A stretch of 64,000 bases of DNA, from assembly GCA_051294375.1 (NCBI GenBank), contig CM119268.1:5569221-5633220 (forward strand), given 5' to 3'. The notes beneath the pieces were generated by a model that saw only the letters and a list, made by a program, of their open reading frames with translations, had not been told where the DNA came from and did no database searches. The translations under genes were made by a program, and so were the position numbers. The stretch is from Paraspadella gotoi. Its lineage: Eukaryota; Chaetognatha. Positions 19,476 to 33,400 of this stretch are shown here, piece after piece. Positions within the stretch are counted from its first letter, which is position 1; each line of letters starts with the position of its first letter.

Positions 19476-22400
19476 TGGCGTTAGCGGTGGCCAAACGCGG
19501 GGCGTCGGCCGTAGGGGAGAACGCCTCGAGGGACGTCGCGACGGCAGACGAATTACGACATCCGAGTCCCAAGTTTCCCGATTCGCGACCAAAAAAGTCG
19601 CGACCGACGAAAGAGAAGAAAGAAGAAAGGGCAATATCTTGGCTTATTTTTAAATGTTTGAAAACATAGCAATAAGTCAGAGGCAGTTGCCTCGTAAAGT
19701 CGCGAACGTCGAACGTTTTTCACGTTGCTTTTAAGGGTGTTCTTTTTAAAGTGTTTTTTAAAAACGTTTTTAAACTTTGGACTGGTTTTTATACATCGTC
19801 GCCAAATTATTTCAATTATCAATAAACCATTTTTAAAAACCATCGTTGAATTTTTCTTCGGTCGTCTCATATAAGTCAGAAAAAATTAAGAGGCAGCTCA
19901 AAACAGTGAAAACATTAATGGCGTTTAAATCATTAAACGAAAAAGACGCGGTCGGCGGAGGAAATCAAAACCCGGTGGAAGAATCAGATCGCGACTTCAA
20001 AGCGAACTCCCGCCGATTAAAATGATTCCGTCCCATGCGTCCGCCGATGTGAAAGGACTGTCGTGGAAGAGAACTGAAAAAGAAACGTCGCTTCGAAAAT
20101 TCGTGCGCTACCGGCCCTTTGCTTGATGCCGAGATATCTTAAGAACCCCTCGGCCTACAACTTCGACGCCAAAACAGCAACAACATTCGAAAATCAGCAG
20201 CGGCGAACGCGGCAAAAGGCGCCGGTCTATCTCACGCTTTCCCTCGCGACCCTTAGTGCGCGACGAGCGACTTTAAAAGATACTGGAATGATACAGAGAT
20301 CGTCGAGCATGCCTCCGATCCTCAGTAAAGATTTGACGGCTGATTCATGTCGCCGGGTATGTGAACAATCACTTTGAAAAAAGAAATAAGTCTTATTTTG
20401 AAATAGAATTGAGAAGAATTTCCTATGAGTATGACTGGTGGATGATTTTCCATCTTTCTCTTCTGAAATCCTTGTACTTCCTGATGCAGTAAGGCAAAGG
20501 TGGAAGGTTACCAAATCTGACAAGGAGTTTGACAGTGCCGCGCAGATGGAGGAAAGAGGCTTTGAATGGAGAGGGATGGTGGATCGCCCTGTTTGTTTTC
20601 CTTTCTGGCTCTGGGAGTAGTTCAGCATGGCTCTGACGGAGCGTCAGGTCAGTAAACGGTTCCTTGAAGAGAGCATTATATCGTGGCTGAAATAGAGCCA
20701 GATTAGATAGACGAAATTGCATAATGTAATTAAGAAAGAAGAGGGAGACAGGTGGCTGCAATTAGGCAAAGGGCCGAGATCGAGGCCATGAAATAAGAAA
20801 AAAAGAGGTTTGAACTTATTGATAGACGCACAGAATTGGAGAATTGAAAAGGAAATAGCTGAACTGAAAGCTCAATTGAATGAGTCTTGAACCCAGATAA
20901 AAAGTTAATGTATTTTCCTTTCCTTGCAGAACCTCAAACTATAGAATGTCTTGTGTCGCAGATTGGGCAGTCAAAGAACTCGTCTGTGGGCCAACCAAGA
21001 AGGGCAAGGATGTCCGGGTCTATTCAGCAACAATCCTGTGGACCCGTCTGGCTTCAGTGGAGATTGTGGATGCTGTCCGCTGGCAACCTTTCTGCTGAAG
21101 TGGGGATAAAACCGAAATGGACATGGATTATGGAAACAACTAACAAGGTTCAGGTGTAGCTTCATTGAATCCTTTGGGCTGGGAGTTTGGGCTCCTCAAA
21201 GGCACCCAATTGATCCCTTTCCTTTGTTTCAGTGAAATGGCCCCGGGGGGCCACCCCCCCCCTTGGGTTGGGGGGGGCCCCCCTGGGGGTTTGGGGGAGC
21301 AGTTCAACCCGCGGTTCCCCAACAGTTCATGAAGTCTTACCAAAGACTATGCCCTTGCCTGCATATGGTTGGCGGCAGCACTTCTCCAAAGGAAGCGTCC
21401 TACTCAGGCTAAACACATGGCCACAAGGTATTTCCAGCAGGATGTGAGCCATTTTTGAAGAGAGTTTTCCTTACCATGTTGAGAGTGTTCCTGCATGTCA
21501 GGTCCATGAATAAAATTTTTTGAATTGTTTGGAATGGCACGCCAAGGGTGCGCCAATCTGGCCATCCAGTGAATTTAAGAAGTGTACACTGATGGGTGAT
21601 CAGGCCTCTGGACTTGCGAAAGGCAAGATTAAGAGAACACTTGGGGAATACCAAAAGTGCACTGCACTTGGATAAATTAGGAAGAGCTGCTGAGAAGGGT
21701 GAGCTTTAAAGCTTCAGACCATGATGGTCTACGGCGATTTTGTTGGGGATCTTCAAAGGATGGCCAAAGATTGCCTGAAATTCAATTGTGGATTTCAAAG
21801 AGTTCGACTCCATAATGTCCTGAGCAAGGCTCATTGAAAGCGTGTACCCTTCATCAGAGAGTCTTGGAAAAGATAATCATCATAAGTTGACTGTGCGACA
21901 AAATAGCCTGCTGGTTTTGCTGTTTTGTTTTCTTTTCTTAAGGACATCGGTTCATGCAGATGGAAATCAACCCCTTTGCAGCAATCACCAGCAGCATCAA
22001 ATGACGGGAACTGACTTCTCTGCTAAGTTTTGACGCCATCCCAGGCAACTGTGGATAACGAGGATCAGCAATCTGCAGCATCTGAAGGATCCAGGAAGTG
22101 TTTGGCGGAGAGCTTGAGCAGAAGGAGCAGTCAGAAATGGAGCAGGAGTCTGAGAGTATGTCATCGTCTCTCCTGACTGCTAAATCCAATGCTGCAGAGA
22201 AGAGATCGCGCTGTCAAGCATGTGAGTCAATGTAATCATGCTATATTTATTGCCCTTTGTTTATATCTAAATCTGTGCCTGACCGAGTCCTTCAGTTGCA
22301 GATCAAATCAGAAGCTGTTTCAGGTGTTTGCGGCGTGGAACATATGCCAACGAGACTGTTGGGCAAGAAATGTAATGTAGAAACCTGTAATTCAGACCGC

Positions 22401-23604
22401 AACACCACACTTTACTGCGCATGCATGATGGTGCCCTTAGTGGTGACTGCGGCCGGGAGTACAACCATCCTGACCAGTTTATGTCCTGCCTTAGTCACCG
22501 CACCCTGGAATAGGGAGAAGCCAAACTTCTTGGCCAAACCCGCGGTTCCAGGCGGGACTTTGGTGACCCAGCCTTCTGGAAGAGATGGCGAAATGGTCAA
22601 GAAGATTGGACACGGTGTCTTGGCAGTAGATTTCAGTTCTTGTGGGTTGGTAAAATGGTGTTGCTATCGATGCCTTGCCCTTCCCCTGGGGATGGTAATC
22701 TGCTTAATGGAGGGGGATTTTGCCAGGCAGCAATGGCCTGAATATTCCCTGAAATAAAAGATGAAGTCAGAAGGAGAGCTGCAAAGCTCTAATGAAGATT
22801 GGTGCCAGACGACAACAGAAAGGAACAAAAATCAAAAACTTAAGGAATGACAGAAAGGCTGAACCAAGAAATGACATACAGAAATGACAGATGACTGACA
22901 ACATTACAGTCAGAAAAAAGGCACTTGTAAGAATTGTTTTTGAAAAAACTTGACTCTGAAAGATAAAACGAACCACAGGTAGAATTTTTGTGAGTCGGAA
23001 GAGAACCCTCCGCTTTTGTCAACAAGGAAGGGGGAGAAGCCTAAAATCCACAAGGGTTGCTAAGGTGAGGCACGGAGTTTTTTCTTTTCGCCTCCCCTTC
23101 AAAAAATTCCTTCAAATGGAAGCGCCAACGGCGCGCATAAGTTTTAAGGATTTTATTTTATTTTGATCTTTAGATAAACTTTTTGTAGTTTATTTTGATA
23201 TTGTATAACGTTTTGTTCTTTCTTTGAGTTTGAATTTTTACAGAGGAACCGCGAGGAATTCGATTACTTTATTTTCGAGCAATTTTTTTATTTAGAAGCT
23301 GAATTTAAAATTTTTAACCCTTGATCTGAAAATATTCTGTTTTATGAACCAGATGACGCGAGACGAATCAGGAACCGCTCGCCCGCGCGAAATTTTACTT
23401 TGATTTTTAGGCATTCAAATTCCCGAACTTGAATGGCGACTAAGAAACCTTTTTTCCCTTTTTGAAATATTGAATTTTTATTTTTAGCGCGATCGCAGCT
23501 GTACGGAGATTTCCTACTTTCTTATGGAGGGGGAAAATTTTATTTAAAAAAGTGAAATTGTACTAATTGCAATGCCTTTCATTTTTTAAATTATTTTCGT
23601 TTTT
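19476..23604. other. Unclassified insert of distinct composition
   Basis: This segment has no counterpart in either arm and is visibly less AT-rich than its surroundings. It contains broken coding-like stretches, a G/C homopolymer stretch at 21,236-21,300 (possible low-quality sequence), and many short frames with stops. Fragments around 20,760-20,880 read as a charged coiled-coil-like peptide if single-base errors are allowed. I recognise no domain. A decayed mobile element or an error-rich gene are both possible. Confidence 0.4.
20123..20356 (+). CDS. Possible exon of an unrecognised gene
   Basis: About 78 codons open up to a donor-like CCGG|GTATGT at 20,357. Codon use is mixed and the peptide is not low-complexity (Arg/Thr/Ser/Leu rich). 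Two further coding-like frames lie just upstream, one from ATG at 19,918 and one from ATG at 20,022. Each hands over to the next by a shift in the same direction, as expected of a single coding region with two missing bases. No family is recognised. There is no good acceptor immediately before it, and the N-terminal part is speculative. Confidence 0.3.
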
Positions 23605-24292
23605 CAAGTTTCCAATTTTTTTTACCACGGGGAAAATTTGGCGAAAAAAAAATTTCTTTCCGTTTTCTCTCTCGTTCCCTCTTCCTCCCTCCTCCTCCTC
23701 CTCTTCCCCCTCCTCCTCATTTTCCTCGACTTATATCCTCCACAAATCATGAGGCTCGAGTCTTCGTCGTCCGAACAGAATAATATAATCTCGCTCTTCC
23801 TTTTTTTTTTCCTTTTTCTCTCTTTTTTTTCCTTTCGTTCTGTTCCCTTTTCTCACACATTCCCTTTTTCTATCTTTTCCCCTCCTTTCTTATCTTAACC
23901 TTTCCTTTCTTTAAACTTTTTTACTTTCTTTCCTGTATTTTTACCCCAATTTTTATTTCTTTTTTTTTTTTTCAATTTTCTTAATTTTTTCCCTTTTTTT
24001 CCTACTCTCTTTTACCTAATCCATTTTTTCTTTTTTAAGTCTTCCTTCCACATTTTAATTTTTTCCTTTCTCTTTTTCTCCCTTCCTACTTTTCTTTTTC
24101 TTTTTTTTCTTTTCTTTTTCCCCTTCCTTCTATCTTTGGTTCGAGGGTCCACTGAAAATGCCATCGAAACTTCTTCCCCAGGAATTCGCATAAGCCTTGA
24201 CAAAATAAGGTATGAACATCACTCCTTTGTTAATTCTCTCTCTCTCTCTCTCTCTCTCTCTGCTTTTCTTTCTCTCTTCTCTCTTCTTCTCT

Positions 24293-24327
<35 letters not shown>
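23605..24327 (+). repeat. Partial direct copy of 17,735-18,480
   Basis: Matches the left arm's distal end in the same orientation (accacgggg-aaaatttggcg, ggctcgagtctt, cacacattccctttttcta, aaaatgccatcgaaacttcttcccc). It abuts its own inverted copy at about 24,360, forming a local palindrome of roughly 750 bp per arm. Confidence 0.9.
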
Positions 24328-24329
<2 letters not shown>

Positions 24330-25759
24330 ATCCTTTTCTTCTCTCCTCGCGGAAACCAGGAGATTTGAATAAATCTTTTCGAAAAGAGAAAAGTCGGAAG
24401 ATACAAGAGAGAGAAGAGAGAGAGAGAGAGAAGCAGAGAGAGAGATGGAAGTGTGAGGAGGAGAGAGAGAGAGAGAGAGAGAATTACCAAATGGAGTGAT
24501 GTTCATACCTTATTTTGTCAAGGCTTATGCGATATTCCTGGGGAAGAACGTTTCGATGGCATTTTTCAGCTGACCCTCGAACCAAAGATAGATAAGGAAA
24601 GGGGGATAGGGAAAAAGAATAAGAAAAAAAGAAAAAAGAAAAGTAGAAGGAGAAAAAAGAGAAAAGGAAAAAATAAAATGTGGAAGGAAGACTTAAAAAA
24701 GAAAAAATGGATTAGGTTTAAAAAGAAGTAGGAAAAAAAGGGAAAAATTAAGAAAATTTGAAAAAAAAAAAAAAGAATAAAAATTGGGGTAAAAATACAG
24801 GAAAGAAAGTAAAAAAGTTTAAAAGAAAGGAAAGGTTAAGATAAGAAAGGAGGGTGGAAAAAGATTTAGAAAAAGGGAATGTGTGAGAAAAGGGACCAGA
24901 ACGAAAGAAAAAAAAAAGAGAGAAAAAGGAAAAAAAAAAGTAAGAGGCGAGATTATATTATTCTGTTCGGACGAACGAAAGACTCGAGCCTCATGATTTT
25001 GTTGGAGGATATAAGTCGAGGAAAATGAGAGGAGGGGGAAGAGGAGGAGGAGGACGGGAGGAAGACTGGGAACGTGAGAAGAGAAAACGGTAAAGAATTT
25101 TTTTTTTTCGCCAAATTTTTTCCCGTTGGTAAAAAAAAAATTGGAGGAATTCTTCTTCATTCTGGACGAGAAGGAATAAGTGGGTGAGAGAGTGAGAGAG
25201 AGAGACAGGGAGAAAAAGGAAAGAGAGAGAGAGCAGACAGGGCAGAGAGAGAGGGAGAGAGAGAGAGGGCATAAGGGAAAGAAGAGAGAGAGAGATGGAG
25301 AGAGAGAGAGGAGAGATGATGAGCAGAGAGAGAAGAGAGAGTTGAAAACCGGTGGGAGGGGAGAAGGAAAGAGGGCGAGATGGGGGAGTGGGGAGAAGAG
25401 AGAGAGGAGGAAGAGTGAGAGGAGGGGAGGAGGGAGGAGGAAGAAGGTTGGAGATAGAGGACAGAGATTAGGAAGTGGAGAGAAAAAAAGAAGGGGCGGG
25501 ATATTTTTTCTCTGACAAGATATCGCTTCTTTATCTTTTCTTCTTCGCCCACCCCCCTTCTATTCCTCCCCCACTCACTTCACTACGACTGTCAATTCCC
25601 CTATTCGCTTCTAAGCGTTCAAATCAAATCTCGCGTCAATCTCGCGTCAAATCTTCCGCGTCAATCTTGCGTTTCTAATCTTCGCGTCTTCTAAACGCCA
25701 ATTTACGTCGAACTCACTTGAATCTCTTACGTAAATCTCGAGGAGAGAAGAGAGAGAGA

Positions 25760-25791
<32 letters not shown>

Positions 25792-26159
25792 TGAGAGAGG
25801 AGAGAGGAGAGAGGAGAGAGAGAGATGAGAGAGGAGAAATATTTATAATTTATCGTGCGACGATTTAGCCTTTTAAACTCATTTTGCATATTATAGTTTT
25901 TTTTTAATTTTTCTCCTCTATCGATTAGAAATCACCGAGGACGAGGAAAAGACGGGACGTGGACGAACTTTTTGAAGAATCGTTCCGTTCTTTTAAGAGG
26001 AAAAATTCGAAAGAGTTTGAAAGGAGATGAGTCGGTTAAATTAGAGAAGATGACAATCAATGATAAATTTCAAAGTCATATTTATGAAAGTCTATTTCAG
26101 GTGAAAGGTTTCAATGATCTGGGTGAAGTGTCGCTTTAGAATTTAGTTAATTGGCAGGA

Positions 26160-26450
26160 TAAATATCACCCCAATTTTAAGGTCAAGATTAAAACCTTTA
26201 CACCAAGTTCCCCAGAATCCAGGATTAAATCTAACCCCAATTACCAGGTCCGAGATCAAATCTTACTCCATTTTGCTAGCTCCAGGATTAAATCTTACCA
26301 AGGTTACAGGGTCTAGGATTACATCTTACCTTAATTCCTAGGTCCAGGATTAAATATTTACACCAATTACAGGATCCCGATTAAATCTTATCCTCCAATA
26401 AACAGGTCTTGCGATTAAAATATAACCTCGATAATTACTTAACAAAAACG
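26160..26450 (-). repeat. Inverted copy of the ~36 bp minisatellite
   Basis: Imperfect copies of the complement, aggattaaatcttac with ggtcc, mirroring 16,497-16,760 with indels. Confidence 0.8.
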
Positions 26451-28324
26451 CGACCGAAAACTGCCTGGTTTACTCCAATCCTAGTTTCCAAAAAAACTGG
26501 AAGCTTCGTACGAAATTGATTTTAATTTTTAAAAATACTTATAATCAAATATAAATCTAAGACTAAGATTAATATATATATTTATGATATTCAAACTCTT
26601 CGACGTTTTTGTATCGATCGAGGAAACGTTAATAGCATATTCACACCTTAAAAACCTGTAAAAAACGGGATTCAAACAAACAGCAATAAGTTTCTGAATG
26701 AGTCTAAAAACAGGACTGAAAACATATTCTTAATTTTTCCTCCAAAAATTGACAAATAAAATAAGGTGTAATGATTGACCGGCCAGACAAAAATGCGGTC
26801 AAACTCGAATACAAGAATTTGAGGGAACAAGGGAAGAAGGAGAGAAGAAAAAATAGCATTTTTCTCACTATGAGTACTCTCAAAAGTTACTTCTGAATCC
26901 ACAAGACATATGACCCATCCCTTAATTCCATTTTTTTCATTCTTGACTCTCTTCTCACTTTTCTCTCCACTCTGTCTTCTCTCTTCACCCCTGTTTCCTT
27001 CTTTCTCTCCCTCTCTCTATTTCTCTCCTCTCTCTCCTCTCCCCCTTTCTTCCCTCTTCTTTCACTTACATCATCAGAGCCCCTCTTCTTCTCTCTTCTC
27101 TCTCTCTCTCTCTCTCTCTCTACCTCTCTCCCACTCTCTCTTTCTTCTCCCACTCTCTCTCTCCCGGTCGATTCACGTCGTCAAATCTCCAAAGAGAAGT
27201 TTTTGATGGCGAAATTTTTTTTTTTCTCCTTTTTGCTTCCGCGCAAAAGACAAACGATTTCGGTGGATGAAGAGGGAGGAGGAAAAGTGATGAAAGGGGA
27301 AGAAAAAAACAATTGGAGAAGGAGAAAGGAGGAAGGTATGAAAAAAGAGGGAAGGAGGAAGGGGAGGGAAGAGAGGAAAAGAGAGGAAGGAAGAAGGTGA
27401 GGAAAAAGTAGAGGAAAAGGAGGAAGGGGATGAAGAGAGGAAGGAGGAAGGGAGGAAAAAGAGGAAAGAGAGGAAGGAAGAAGGGGAGGAAAAAAGAGGA
27501 AGGAGGGAAGGAGGAAGGGGAGCGAAAGAGAGAAGGGGAGAAAGAAGAAGAGGGATCAAGAAAATGGGAGGAAAAAGTGGGAGAGAGAGAGAGATAGAGG
27601 AAAGAGAAGAAAATGGGTGGATGAAGGAAAAATAGCTATGAGAAGAAAGTTAAAGGAGAAAAAGGAAAAAAGATAGAGGAAAATAAAAAGAAAGGAAGGA
27701 AAAAAGGAATAGCTTGTAGAAGGAGAAAGAGAAGAATCACCTCAAGAATAAGGTAAAAAAATATTAAAAATAAAATTTTAAGAAATAGTAACAAATAAAA
27801 AGGACCAAAAAAAACGGGGAAAACTAAATATCGTTTAAAATTTTAAAAATAAAAATAAAAAGAAAGTGAAAAAAAATTAAATAAACGGAATAGAAAGAAG
27901 ATTTTAACGAGCGAAGAATTGTAATCTGAATGTATTCATAGTATTGCTAGTCGGGCATTGAATAAGTTCTCCCCGCTTATATATGTGTTTTATGTTCGTT
28001 TACAACAATTAGTTGAAAACAGTACATTCAAAAGGAGCATACAGCATTACAGATAACGGCAATAAATTGAACAGTTTTACAATTCAACAAAATATAAATA
28101 TTTAAATTAACAGAACAAAAGAAAAAAAAAAAAAAAAAAAAATAACAAATAAGCTTGACAGATTTTTTAGAATATTGTTTCAGAGGAAAAAAGCTTGGAT
28201 TTTCAAAGTTTTTTGATCTACAAAGCAAAAATTTTATAGATTATCATTATATCAAATTGAGGACCCTTAATGATCCGTAACAAACCCTCTCCCAATCTAT
28301 TCCAACATAGAGTGACACCTTCAG

Positions 28325-28530
28325 TCGTGAACCCTGTGGCTCACTGAGTAAAGTCATCAGCTCATGATCACTAGGTACCGGGTTTCAATTCGGATTCTCA
28401 ATCCGTTACTGACTCTGCGGGAAAGCGTGAGGATGGTGCCGTCAACCGGCCTCGTGGGCCTGGAAAACGTCGACACTGGTTCAAACCTAGGACCCGTTCC
28501 ATAGGATATTAGAGGTGTTAAAGAAGTTGC
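28325..28530 (+). repeat. tRNA-derived SINE-like element, inverted-arm copy
   Basis: Plus-strand copy of the 14,470-14,660 element: A-box-like tggctcactgag at 28,337 and B-box-like gggtttcaattcgg at about 28,380, the latter with one inserted T. Being part of the duplicated arm, it is not an independent insertion. Confidence 0.55.
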
Positions 28531-28924
28531 GGCATTCATCTTCAGCCCCTTTTACGCATTAATCACTGTATTTTAAACAATCGAGCCAATTTGCATTCAA
28601 ACCGGACCAAAGCTTTGAAGACTTTATTTTTTTCTCGGGCGGATTTTTGCCACCGCCGTCGCACATTAAATTCGCCGCCGTCGCCGGACACCGCTGCCGA
28701 TTTCCCGGCGATCGTCGTCGCTGATTTCTTCCACCCCAACCCACTACCGACCATCCACCCAGGAACACACCTATCTACCTCACCCCCAACGCCCATTTGC
28801 ATCGCCCTAGGCAAAGGCCGTTCTATGCGTCACCACGTTTTCAAAGGCATTCAGTTTCCTCTTAAAAATCAATTTGCACTATTTACGGTCTTGGCAAGAG
28901 TTTTTATTTTTCTCTCTTTCTCCT

Positions 28925-28993
<69 letters not shown>

Positions 28994-30434
28994 GTCTCTC
29001 TCTCTCTCTCAAAAGGGAACCTGTTTCTCTTTTCTTTTTTCTCCATCGTTCTCTTCTATCTCTCTCTTTTTTTTTGTTTCTCTCACTTACCTTCGTTTTT
29101 AGTTTGTTGGCAACTGCCATTTAATTTTAAAGTAATGTTTGATTCCTTGAACGTCTAAACGTTATATTTTGTAGTTTCTTAATAATTAGTTTCATTAACA
29201 TATTAATGTAATAACCATTAATATTTCATATTTAAATTTTAAAAAATGACAGCAAACAATGACAAAAGAGAGGCCCACAACTAACCCATCAATGTCTCAC
29301 AGATTCATTGAGATAGATTCAGACAATTTTACCTTTTTCATTGGGTTTTACTCTATACTATAGTCCGATGTACATCGATTTAATTCCCAATTTTCAAAAC
29401 CGTAATAATAATATCAATGGATTATTTTATGATTTTTAATTTTTTTTATATCCTTGAACGTTCTTGAAACGGTTGTTTTTTCATTATTTTTTTATAATAG
29501 TTTTTCGTATGAATTAGTTTATAACAATTATTAATGGTACAATTTTAAATGTTTTTTATGAATTTTTAAGTAGTTTAGTTTTTACTCCGTTTACATTTTC
29601 GGTTCTTTTACACTTTTACTGTTTCTGATTATGTTAATACTGTTTTCGTATTAATAAAAAAAAATTTAGAATGATATGTAAGGTTGACAGGCCATAACTT
29701 TTATTTGGAAAGCCATCGATGAAAATCACCCGGTAAACTTTAACGGTGATTTTAAAGCGCCCCTACCGGATTTTTGAAGGACTGGCCTTTTTTTTTTTTT
29801 ATTTTTTTTGAGCGGCCATTTTTTTTTTTTTTTTTTTTTAGAGCGGCCAATGAAAAAGCGTGAGAGACGAATAGAGAGAGAGAGAGAGACAGAGAGAGAG
29901 AGAGGAGAGACATTGGAGAGAGAGAGAGTTAATGCACTCAGAGAGAAGAGAGAGAGAGGAATTTCTTCGGATTCCCAGAAAACATTTTCTTGGATTTTTT
30001 CTATCGCCAGAAAAAAGGAGAAAAAAAATCCGTATTTATATCGGCTTGGCCAACAAGAGAAAGGGGGAGGAAAAGAAAATTTTGGTTGAATTTAAATCGA
30101 TCGTGTGATTCTTTTTTTTTCTTTTAGGCCTCAACGACATCAGAAAAGACAAATCTGTATGTCTGATTGTCTTTGACATTGGAGAACATTAGAAAAGTTA
30201 ATTTAGAATAACAACGATTCGATTTATACTATTCTTATTGAAAATTTATTTTCATGTATTTTAAAATCTTCCATTAAAATATTTACCCTGAAACGTTCGT
30301 TGAATTTCCTTCAGAAAAAATATAATAGTAATAATACATTATTATGTATTGAGGCCAGGAAAAGTAAAACGTTACAAAAGGTCTAAATATCAAGCAATCA
30401 CCAAAAATGTATCTGAAATGAGTATTTTTTTGAA

Positions 30435-33400
30435 TCAGTTATGCTTGGGCGCGTGCCTCGTTCGACGACTTAAAAGTCCAAAAACTTCCTTCGCGCAAAG
30501 TTTTTTTCGGAGCAAAAAATCTTTTCATTTTCCATGAACCTATCATGAAGTGGTCGGTCATCTTGGCCGACGTTCTTCGCAATCCACGCGCAAAACGGAC
30601 AGGTGGTTTTGTCTCGAAACATCCTCCAGGTGCCGGAGCAGGTGCAAACGGTACGATTCGTCGTCTTGAGTGAATTCGCAGTGACAAATGTCACAAAAAA
30701 GATTGGAAATCACGATGCTCGTTCTTTTTGATGATTCGGTTGATGGAGGAGGTTGGATTAAGTCTTGATGTAGATGTTTTGAGGGCTATTGATGTTGTAG
30801 AAGCTGTTTGAAGGCGGTGACGGCGGCATTGGGCAGCGGCTGGATGGAGGAAAGACGGCTCTGGGGCATTTTAAAGACCAAACATCATTGACGCGGATAA
30901 GTATCCATTGGGTAGTGTTGGAGAGAGGTTCTGCAAAAGTTTCCCTGCCCAGGGTTCGCAAGATGGGAAATTAAATTGCATCTCTTCTTGCAGCGGAGTT
31001 TGTGAGAGAAAGTTGTGGGATCATAAAATGTGATTTTGTAGCCAACATTTTGCTGCATAAAAATTAACGTTTCGTTGACATTAGAAGGCAGGCTCAATTG
31101 GACTAAGTTTGTCTGAAACGGCTGCAACAGTTGCGTTGCTTGCTGTTGCAGCAAGGCATGGTTTTGTTCTGTCAAATGCGTTTGCGATTCTTGCTGTTGA
31201 ATGCCACCGACTCTTATGACGCTTATTGCGTTGCAGCAGGAAGGAAATTTGCGGCAGAGTCGTTTGTCGTTTGTTGTCGCTTTGATGCGATTTTCGTTTG
31301 ATTTACGTGGATTAGACAATCGCTTTCGGATTTTTATTTTCTGGCTTTCTCCTTTTCCTCTTCTTGGCCTTTTCTTTCATTTTCCTTTTTCTCTTTTTTC
31401 CTTTCCACTCTTTCCTTTCTTCTTCTTTCTTTCCTCCTCTTTCCTTTTCTTCTTATTAATTCCTTCTCTTTCCTTTCCACCTCTTTCCTTTCCTTTCTCT
31501 TTCTTTCTTTCTTTCTTTTCCTTTCCACCTCTTTCCTTCCTCCTCTTTCCTTTTCTTCTCTTTTCTTTCCTTCTCTTTCCTTTCCACTTTTCTTTCCTTT
31601 CCTTCTTCTTCTTTCTTCTTCTTTCCTTCCACCTCTTTCCTTTTTTTCTTCCTTTTCTTCCTCATCTCTTTTTTCTTCGGACAAAGGAGATTCCAATCTT
31701 TCTTTTCTTTAGGACGTCGTCTGCATCCCAACTGTTGAGTTCTTTTTTCGGTCGACGGAGTTTGAAACTTGTTTTCCTTCCTCTCTTCTTCTTCCTCGCT
31801 CTTCTTCTTCTTCTTCCTCTCCTTCCTTTTTCTCTTCATTATCCTTTTTCATTCGGTCTCTTTCCTTTTCACGCTTTATCTTCCCTTTTTCTTCTTTCTT
31901 GTGACGACGACCGCGGCGATCGCCTCTAACCTCGTCGGTCATCGTTCGTCGTCGTTGTTGTTTTGTTTTTATCGTCGTTCGTCGACGTCGTTCCTCATCA
32001 TCATTCGAAATTTTCCTCCTTTCTCCGGATTCGTTTTTCCTTTTGTTTTTGATTTTTCGTTTTCTTTTCATTCTTTTTCTTTCCTTCTCTTTTTTTTGCT
32101 GACTATTCTCTTTTTAGAATTGTTGACTTCAAATAAACCTTTCGAAAAGGTGAGTTCCTTTGGGTGACCAGCCGCTAATCGTATGGTTGGATTTGTGGTT
32201 GTTGTTGACCTTCACTCACAAATTCAGCGCACACGAATTTCCGGCCTTTTGTGAACGTCTTCTAAAGTGAATGATTCGGGTCTGAGAGCGGAAAACTCCA
32301 TCGCAGAGATGGCACTGGAATGAAGGAATGGGTTTTTTTCTGTTAGCGCTCTCTTTTGAGGTCAGTTCGCTGAATCTTTACTGCTTCTTCTTTATTTCCA
32401 TTTCAAATGTTCAATGTTTTCATGCTTTTTACTTTTAATTTTGTATTTTCTTTTTCGTTTCTTAATCTTCCATCTTCTTTTGTTATAATTTTTGGCTTGT
32501 ATTTTGACTTCAAATAAAACCTTTTCGAAAAGGTGAGTCCTTTGGTGAACCAGCCGCCAATCGATGTTTCAATCTCTTGTTTTCGTTAGACCTTCACTCC
32601 ACAAATCAGGCACACGAATTCCGTCCTTTGTGAAAGTCTTCCAAGTGACTGGTGTTCGCATGACTGATTGAAGTTGAAAACTCCAGCGCAGAGATGGCAC
32701 TGGAATGAAGAATGTGCCCTTTCTGTTAGGCCCTCTTTTTAGGTCAGTCGCTTGACTCTATTACCGCCTCTTCTTTATTTCCAATGTTTCAAATGTTCCA
32801 ATGTTCTTATGTCTTTTTTACTTGTACTTTTCTTTTTTCTTTTCGTTTACTATTCTCCCATCCCTTTTTGTTATATCTCGGCCCTTGTATTTTTGACTTC
32901 AATAAAACCTTCGAAAAATTGATGCCCTTTTTAAAAGGGAATCCCTTTGACGGTTACCCGCTGGTCAATCGATGCCGCAGGTTTCCCGCAGCGATGGACG
33001 TTCCACTTCCGAAAATCAGGCAGCGGAACCGTCGGCCTTTGAATCTCCTCTAGTGTGATTTGTTCTGACCACACATTGGTACTGAAGATGCCGCCCACAG
33101 GAATATGACATTGGGAGGGTGAAGGGCCTCTTCCAGGAGCAACCTTTCTGGGTTCGAGTTCCAGGGCGCCGCCTCCAACAGCCGCCTCCACCGCCGCCTC
33201 CACCCAGCACCCCGCCTTCTCCGCCGCTCCCTTCTTCTTTTTTGGCCGTAAAAGTTTGGTTTTGTGGTTGCTGATGGAATGAGAAAAGGGTCGCCTTGAG
33301 CGTTTGGAGAGGTTCGCCCTGGTGGCCTCTCGGACGAAGCAGTTTGGCCGGGCACATGTTCTTGGCGATAACGGCAATTCCCACTTTTGGACGGAGCGAT

